DNA of 64,000 nucleotides from Azospirillum canadense (GTDB taxonomy: Bacteria > Pseudomonadota > Alphaproteobacteria > Azospirillales > Azospirillaceae). Shown here piece after piece: positions 36,001 through 45,000 of the stretch. Each line of letters begins with the position of its first letter. Position 1 is the first letter of the stretch. The notes below the pieces were generated by a model. It did no database searches and was not told the origin of the DNA. It saw only the letters and a list, made by a program, of their open reading frames with translations. The stretch is from positions 384,501-448,500 of the forward strand of contig NZ_JAOQNG010000007.1 of NCBI RefSeq assembly GCF_025961225.1, read 5' to 3'. The position numbers were made by a program, and so were the translations under genes.

Positions 36001-39000
36001 ACGGTCACGCTGGACCGGCTGCCGTCCCCGCCGGTGGTGGTCGCCGGTTTGGACAGGCTGACGGCACCGCCCGTGGAGATCACGCTGATGGTGCCACCGC
36101 TTCCGGCGGTGATGCCGTTGACGGTGTTGGCGTCGGAGATGGCGCCGGTCGTGGTGACGGCGATGTCGCCGTTGGCGGTCGTCAGGTCGCCCAGCGTGAA
36201 GCTGGTCCCCGACAGGTAAATGCCGCCGGTCCCCGTAACCTTGGCCGCGATGTTGGCGATGGAGCTGGTGAACGGGTTGAGCGCCGTGCCGACACCGGTG
36301 AAGGTCGTCAGGTCGAGGCTGTTGCCGGTGAGGGAGGATCCCACGCCCGACAGGATGCTGCCCGCCGCGGCCGACAGCACGATCGAGCCGGTGGCGCCGG
36401 CGTTGATCGCGCCGACCGTCAGGTCGCCCGTGGTGGTGGTCAGGCGGACGGTGCGGCCGGTGCCGCTCGCCGTCGCCGCGCTGACCGTCATGGCGGTGCT
36501 GTTGGTGGCGGTGATGTCGCCGTTCGCCGCCAGCGTCGCCGTCAGCGCGCCGGTGTTGTTGACCGTCAGGTTCTTCGAGGTGCCGGTCAGCGTGGCGTTG
36601 AGGGTGCCAACGGTGGTGTTCAGCGTCGTGTTGCCGCCCGCCGAGCCGCTGGAGAAGGTCAGCGAGCCGGCGGTGACCGACAGCGAACGCGGCGTGGCGC
36701 CGCTGGCGATCACGTCCGTCGTGCCCTTCAGCGTCAGCGCGCCGCTGCCCAGGTTGATCGCGGCGGTCGGCAGGGTCAGCGTGCCGCCCGACTGCAGCAG
36801 CAGGTTGCCGTTGGTCAGGGTGATGCCGGCGCTGGCGTCCAGGTCGCCGGCCGTCTTGATGTAGGCGGACCCGCCGGCGCCCAGCGTGACGAGGTTGTTG
36901 GTCAGCGACAGCGCGGCGGTGTTGCTGTTGTCGACCGAGATGACCGGCGTCGTGCCCGTCGCGGTCAGCCCGAGGATCTGTGCGACGTTCAGCTTGATCG
37001 GCGTGCCGGCGCCGGTGGCGGCGTCGGTCACCGCGCCGATGCTGCCGCCGGTGGCGGTCAGCGTGGCGGACTTCGCCGTCACGTGCGGGCCGGCGCCGGT
37101 GCCGAGGATCGACCCGGCCGCAGTCAGGCTGACGGCACCGCTGCTGGTGTTGGCCGACACCGTCCCGACGGTCATCGTGCCGGCGGAGCTGACGGTGACC
37201 GGGCCGCTCGTCGCGGTGGCGCTGGCCAGGGTGACGCCGTTCGTGTTGCCATCGCTGACGAAGATGCCGGTGCCGCCGACGCCGCTGCTCGACAGGGTCA
37301 GGCTGCTCGCCGTGGTCTGCATGGCCGTCGCGGCGATGCCGACGCCGTTCGCGCCGGAGAGGCTGACCGCCCCGCCGGTGATGCGCGTGGCTGACGCGCC
37401 GTCGTCGATGACCGCGCCCGCGCCGGACGTGAGGCTGACCGCGCCCGTGCCGGCGTTGATCGTGCCGGCGATGATGTCGGCGCCGGTCGCGGTGGAGGCG
37501 ATGGTGATCGCGCCGCCGCTGGTCGTGGCGTTGACCACCGACAGCTTGTCGCCGGCCAGCACGTCGATCTTGCCGGTGCCCGACGCGGCGTAGCCGAGCG
37601 ACGTGGCGCCCGTCGTCTTCAGGTAGATGTCGGTGTTGCTGCTGGTCGCCTGCACCAGGTCGCCGTTGACGCCGAGCCGGGCCGCCGAGGACCCGATGCC
37701 GCCCGCGCCGTTCAGCGTGATGGTGCTGCCACTGACCGCGGAGGTGCCCGACGCCGCCAGGATCTTGCCGCTTCCGGACAGCGTGGTCAGCGACACCTTG
37801 CCGGCCGTCGCCCCCGCCGTCACCGTGTCGACGGTGATGTCGCCGAGCGAGGTGGTGACGGAGATGTCGTTGCCCGCGGCGTCGGTGGTGATGCCGACGT
37901 TGTTCAGGACCAGGTTGGCGTTGCCGGTGATGGCGATGGGGCCGTTGGCGGCCGTGGCCGTCACGCCGCCGCTCAGGTAGCTGCTGATGTCGAGATAGAG
38001 CCCGCCCGTGCCGGTGACGGTGGCGGTCAGCGGCGATACGCTGCCCGCCGTGACCTTCAGCGGCGCGTTGACCGTGCCGATGCCCGCTCCGGCGGTCAGG
38101 ACGCCGCTGCCGGACAGGTACAGGGACGCCCCCGTGCCGCTGACGATCCGGCCCGTTGTCGCGGTCAGGATCAGCGCCTTGCCGGTCCCATAGCTGAGGC
38201 CGCTGATGGTCAGGTCGCCGGTGCTGGCCGTCGCCGACAGATCACCACTGGTGCTGACGGAGTTGAGGCTGAGCGCACCCGCGTTCTTGATGTAGAGGCC
38301 GCCGGTGCCGCTGCTGGCCGTCAGGCTGCCGGTGTTGAGGCCAAGCGCCGTGCCGCTGGAGCCGATGGCGCTGCCGGTGCCGCTGGCCGACAGGGTGACC
38401 GAGCCCGCCGTGATGGTCGAGCTGGAGTTGACGGCCGTGATGTTGCCGTTGCCCGAACTCGGCGACGCCTGGAGGACGACGCTGCCGGAGTTCCCGGCGT
38501 TGATCGTGCCGACGACGATCGACCCCATGGCCTTGTAGGAGAAGTTCAGGCCGGTCGTGTCGGTCAGGTTGGTGAAGGTGGTGGTGTTGCTGGCGTCGGT
38601 GACGTTCCAGGTCAGGTTGAGCGCGCTGAGGTTCAGCGTGCCGCTGCTGGTCGTGCCGCTGGTCGGGCTGCGGTCGATCGTCAGCTTCGCCAAGTCGAGC
38701 GTATCGGCGACATAGACGTTGGCGGAGGACTTCAGCGTCAGGTCGGTTGTCGCCACGTTGAGGTTTGTGCCCGAGGCGCCGATGCTGCCGGACCCGGTGG
38801 ACACCGACACGCTGCCGCCGGTCACCAGGTTGCTGCCATTGTTGCCGACGATGCTGTTCCCGCTGCTGGTCAGCGACACCGCCCCGGTGGTGGAGATCGT
38901 CCCGACCGAGAAGGTGTAGCCGCCGCTGCTGGAGCCGCCGGACAGCGTGATGTTGCCGCCGCCGCTGCTCACCACGCTGGAGGCGTTCAGCTTGTAGCCT

Positions 39001-42000
39001 TCCGTGACCGCGATGCTGCCGGCCGCGCTGGCCGTCAGGGTGGTGGTGCCGCCGTTGTTCGCCGAGGTGGTAATGGCGCTGCTGTTGCCGATCGACCCGG
39101 TCGCGGTCAGCGACACCGTCGTGGTGTTGCTGATCCCGCCGCTGAGGATCGAGCCGCCGTTGTTGGTGATCGAGACGGCGCCGCCGCCGGCGTCGATGGT
39201 GCCGAGCGCGATGTCGCCCGTGGTGTTGGTCAGGGTCAGCGGGCCGCCGAGCGTCATCGACGCGATCTTCGTCGCCCCCTGAAGGGCGAGATTCGCACCG
39301 TTGTTCGCCGCGACGGTCAGGCCTCCGGTGGTGACCTCGATGCCGTTGCCGGCGCCGCTGGTACCCACGGCGCCCGACGAGGCCGACAGGGTGACCGCGC
39401 CGGCGTTGATCTTGGTGGTCGTGTTGCCGTCGCCGTCGATGTTCCCGCTGTTTGCCGACAGGGTGACCGAACCGACCGTTCCGGCCTCCAGGCTGCCCAC
39501 GACCATCCCGCGGTCGCTGGTGAAGGAGAAGATCTGGCCCGTGCTGTCGGCCAGGGTGGTCAGCGTCGTCTGCGTGCCGTTGTCCGTCGCCAGCAGGTTG
39601 GCAACCCCGCCCGTCAGGCCGACCGAATCGATGGCGTAGGTCCGGGCGGCGTTGGACGTGTGGGTGCTGGCGATGCCCAGCTGCTCGATGTGGGTGTCGG
39701 ACTCGACGATGAGGTCGCCGGTGACGTTGAAGGTCGCCACGGGCGCCGACAGGTGGATCTTGTTGGAGGTCGAGCCGATGTTCCCGCCGGCCGAGGTCAG
39801 CGTCACGGACCCGGCCGTGATCCGGTTCGCCGTGCCGTTCGCCGCCGCCGACGCGGTGCCGGTGATGTTGCCGGCGCTGGTCAGCGCGACCTTGCCCCAG
39901 GCCTTGGCGTCGATGGTGCCGATCGACTGGGCGTGCTGGGTGTCGAGCGTGATGTCGATGCCCGTCGCGTCGGTCAGCGTGCCGACCGTCGTCGTCGTCC
40001 CGTCGTCGGTCAGCGTGAAGGCGAGCTGGGGCGCCGTGATCTCGTAGGTGGCGGACCCGCTGCTCTGCTTGCTGGTCAGCGACAGCTTGGCCAGATCCAG
40101 GGCGTTGTCGACGAACACGTTGCCGCCGGTGGTCAGCGTCAGGCTGTCGGCGACGGTCTGGATGTGGTTCGCGGAACTGCCGGCGGCACCGATCGATCCG
40201 GTCGCGGTCAGCGTCACCGACCCGGCGGTGAGCAGCGAGGAGCCGGTGCTGGTGATGTTTGCGTTCGTGCCGGTGGTCGTGATGCTCAGCTTGTGGCCGG
40301 GCTGCGCCTTCACCGTGCCAAGCGCGATGGCGACGTCGCCGCTGAAGGTGAAGTCGAGGCCTGTGGCGTCGACGAGGTTGGACAGCGTGTACTGGCTGCC
40401 CGTGACGGTGTCGGTCAGCGCGAAGCTCAGCCCGGTCGCCTGGATGTCGAAGTTGCTCTTCGTCGTGGGCGTCGCGTGGGTGGCGGTCAGGTCCAGGGAG
40501 AACAGGTCGCCGGCGTTGGTCAGGTAGACGTTCTTGCCCGAGGACAGGGTGAGCTGCTGCGCGGCGGTCAGCAGCGGCGTGCCGGACGCCCCGATGGAAC
40601 CGCCGGTCGCCGACAGCTTCACGATGTTCGCGGTGAGCGGGACCGCGCCGCTCTGCAGGATGGAACCGTTGTTGGTGGCCGTGATCTCGGCGCTGGTGGA
40701 CCCACCGACCGAGGTCGGCTTCATCGTCACGCCCTTCAGCGTCAGCGTCCCGTCGTTGACGAGGCGCAGGCTGCTCTGCCCGTTGACGGTCAGCGTCCCG
40801 ACCTTGGTGTAGAACTTCTCGTTGCTGCTGGTGGACGTGTTGCCGATCGACGAGGCGTTCATGGTCAGGCTGCCGGCCGTCAGCACGGTGCTCGTCTTGG
40901 TGGCGTTCAGCGAGCTGTTGCCCGTGCTGCCCGCCGTCAGGGTGACGGCGCCGGCGCCGACGTCGACGTTGGTCACCGTCATCGACTTGTCGGCGGTGAC
41001 CGACAGGTTCAGGCCGGACTGGATGATGTTGGTGAGGTTGAAGCCGTTGCTGCCCGACGTGTTGTCGGTGACGGAGAAGGTCAGCCCGGTCGAGGTGATC
41101 GAGTAGGTCTTGGAGCCGCTGCTGCTGTGCCGGGCGTCCAGCGTCAGGTCGGTCAGCGTGGCGCTGTTGGCCACCGACACGTTGCCGCCCGACGTGATCG
41201 CCAGCTTGCCCGTGCTGGTCGACAGCTGGCTGGTGCCGCCGATGTTGCTGTTACTTCCCGTGGCGAACAGCGACACGGAGCCGGCGGTGATCGTCCCGTT
41301 GTCCTTGTTGATCGACGCCGCGACCACCGTGCCGGTGCTGCCGCCGGTGGAGGTCAGCGCGATGGAGCCGGTCGTGCTGGTGCCGGCGTCCATGGTGCCG
41401 GTCTCGATCGCCCGGTCGGTGCTGTAGGCGAAATTCATGGTGCCGCTGCCGCTCGACAGCGCGAGCGTCTGCACGCCGCCGCTGTCGGACACGGAGAAGC
41501 TGCGCCCGGACCCGATGTTGCTGAACTGGTAGCTGTTCGTGGTGGACGCCGACGTGGACTTGTGGGCCGACGTCACGTCCAGCGTGGTCAGCGCCGTGTT
41601 GTTGTTGTTGACGTAGATGTTGCCGTTGTTGGTGATCTTCAGCGACGGCGTGCTCAGGCTCAGCGCCAGCGTGTTCGTCCCGATGGAGCCGCTGCCGGCC
41701 ACCGTGCCGGTCGCCGCCAGGATCACCGAGTTCGCGGTGATGCGGCCGCCGGAGCTGACGCTGGTGATGCTGGAGTTGGCGCCGCCGCCGGCGGTGGTCA
41801 GCGACACGGTTCCGGTCGCGACGATCTCGCTGACCTCGATGGCCTTGACGTTGGTGAAGCTGAAATCGCCGATGCCGCTGCCCGCGACGTCGAGCGTCTG
41901 CTTGGTGCCGGCGTCGGTGATCGTGATGGCCTGGGCCCCGGTGCCGGCGATGGAGAAGAGGCTCTTGGTCGCGTCGGCGGTGGTGAAGTTGGTGCTGGTG

Positions 42001-45000
42001 ATCGACAGGCTGCTCAGCGCCCGGCCGTTGTTGTTGACGGCGAAGTCCTGCCCGGCCGACAGGATCAGGTTGGCCGTGTCCAGGCTGATCGCGCCGCCGG
42101 TGGCGGTGGAGCCGACCGACGCCGAGGATCCGGCGGTCAGAGACACCGTGCCCGCGGTGATCTTCGACCCGCTGTTGCCGTCGTTGGTGATGGCGCCGCT
42201 GGAGGAGGTGCTGGCGACCGTGACGCTGCCGCCGCTGCCGACGTTGATCGTGCCGATCTTGACAGTGCGGCCGGCGCTGTAGCTGAAGTTCAGCGGGGTG
42301 GTGCTGGTGACCGTCTGCAGGGTGGACTGGCTGCTGCTGTCCGACAGCGCGAAGCTCTGCCCCACAACCGTGCTGATGGAAATGGAGCCGGACGGCGAGG
42401 ACGCCCGCGTCAGCGACAGATCGGTCAGGGCCACCGTGTCGGTGATGCTGACCCCGCCGGAGGTGGTCAGCGACAGGTACGGCGTCGTCAGGTTCAGGCC
42501 GCCGCCGCCGTTGATGCTGCCGTTCACCGCGCTCAGCAGCACCTTGCCCGCGGCGATGACGGTGGAGCTGTTGTTGTCGCCCTGGATCGAGCCGGAGCTG
42601 GAGTTGAGGCTGACCGTGCCGGTGCCGGCGTTGGCCTGGATCGCGCCGACCGAGAGCGAGCCGGAGGTCTGGGAGACGGTGACATCGTTGCCGGCGGTCA
42701 GGCTGGTCAGCATCGTGCTGCCGCTGGCGTTGAGCCACATCGAGGTGCCGGCCGTCGCCGTGACCGCGCTGCCGCCCACGTTCAGCGCCTTGTCGGCGGT
42801 GCCCAGCGCCTGGCCCGCGGTCAACGTGATGTTGCCGGCGCCCGCCGACAGGCTGTACCCGTTCGGGTTCAGGATCGACCCGGTGGCCGCCGCCAGGGTG
42901 ATGGCGCCGCTGCCGGACGTGCTGACGTTGGTGCCAAGCGTGATGTCGCCCTGCTCCGCCCTTACCCAGATCGGACCGTTGCTGGCGTTGAAAGTGCTGC
43001 TGCCCAGCGTCACCGCGCTCAGGGTGTTGCTGGTGCCGGTCGGCATCGGCACGTCGATGTAGATGCCGCCGTTCGACGCCTTGGCGTCGATGGTGCCGGC
43101 GACGATGTCGAGGTAGTCGGTCCCGGTGCCGCTGCCGATCGCACCGCTGGCCTTCAGCGTGATGGTGTTGGCGAGCGCGCTGGTGACCTTCGACCCGTCG
43201 TCGAGGATCGAGCCGTTGGTCGTCTCCAGCGTCGCGCTGCTGGCGTAGGTCACGTCCAGCTTGCCCAGGCGGATGTCGCGGTCGCCCTTGAAGCTGACGG
43301 TCAGGCCGGTGGCGTCCGTCAGGGTGTTCAGGCTGTAGCCGTTGGTGGTGCTGTCCGTGAGGTTGAGCACGAACTCCGGCGCGGTGATCGTGTAGGTGTT
43401 GGTGACGGTGGCGTCGGTGTGGCCGCTGGTGATGGTCAGCGACGACAGGTCGGCGATGTCGGCGACGTGCAGGTTCCCCTTGGTCGTCAGATCCAGAACG
43501 CTGCCGTTGAGGCCGAGCGGGGTGCCGGCGGCGCCGATGCTGCCGTTGGCCGCGGATAGGGCGATCGACCCGCCGTTGACCCGCGTGTTGGCGTTGCCGT
43601 CGTCCAGGATGTCGCCGTTGAGCGACTTCAGCGTGACCGTGCCGCCGAGGTTCTGGGTACGGATCTCCCCGACCGTCAGCGACTTGTCGCTGGTGTAGCT
43701 GAGGGCGCTGAGCGCCGCGCCGCTGATCTCGGAGAGCGTCGTCTTCTGCCCGTCGTCGCTGGCCGTGAAGGTGAAGTTGCCGGAGGTCAGCTGCAGCGTG
43801 TTGGGCGTGGTGCCGCTGTGGCTGTTGGCGACGGTCAGCGAGGTCAGCTGGGTCTTGGTGTTGTCGATGTAGAGGTCGCCGCCGCTGGCCAGCGCCAGGG
43901 TTCCGGCGTCGGTGCGCAGGTGCGTGGAACCGGTGCCGATCGCGCCGCTCGCCGACATCGTCACGTTGTTGGACGTGACGAGATTCCCCGCGTCCTTGCC
44001 CAGGATGGAACCGGCCGTCGCCGTCAGCGTCACGGAATAGCCCAGGCCGGGCATGGGGCCGACCACCGACTGCACCGGGTTCGGGGTGGTGATGGTGCCG
44101 ACGGTGATGTCGCCGGACGCGTTGGTCACCGTGACGGCGCCGCCGGCAGTGATCACGCTGTCGAGGATCACGCTGCCGTACTGCGAGACCGAGATGACGG
44201 AGCCGCCCGTGACGGTCAGCCGGTTTGCGGCGGTGTTGACCGACACCAGGCTGCTGCTGCCTGACGCCGTCAGCGTGACGTTGTTGCCGGTGATGCGGTT
44301 GGAGCCGCCGCTGATGATGTTGCCGGAACTGGTCAGGTTGACGTTGCCCGACGTCCCGGCGTTCAGCGTGCCGACGGTGATGGACCCGCCCGCCGTGAGC
44401 ACCACGTCGCTCGTGCCGTTGGCGCTGGTCAGCGAGGTGACGGACGTGTCGCCGTTGGTGGTGATCGCGACCTTACCGTTCGTCGACAGGATGGTGCCGA
44501 GCGTGGCGCCGCCGGCCGCGGTCAGGTAGATGCCGCCGTTGGTGGAGGTGGCGTTGATCGTGCTGGCGTTGGTGGTCAGCGACGTGCCGGCCGTGCCCAC
44601 GCTGCCGCCGGCGCTCAGCCACAGGGTGCCGGCCTTGATCGTCGCGTTGGGATCGCTGCTCTTCAGCACGTCGCCGTTGAAGGAATTCAGGGTCATCGCG
44701 CCGCTGGTCAGCGACACCGCCCCGACCGTCAGGGTGCCGGTGGCGGACACCGCGGACGCGCCGGCGGCGGACAGGCTGGCGAGGTTCAGCGCGCCGGTGT
44801 TGATGACGTTGACGCCGCCGGTGCCCGCCGTGGCCGTCAGGCTGGACGCCTCGGTGCGGAGCAGGCTGGAAGAGGTGCCGACGGAGCCGTTCGTGCCCGA
44901 CGAGCCCTTCGCCGTCAGGGTCAGCGCCCCGCCGGTGATCAGGCTGGAGGGGGTGCCGGTGATGTTCCCGGCGGTGCTGGTCAGCGCCACCGCGCCGGTG

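Noticed and set aside
39660..43559. A 1,299-codon rightward open frame
   Set aside because: It is also antisense to the exoprotein passenger, with low-complexity composition and no start signals.
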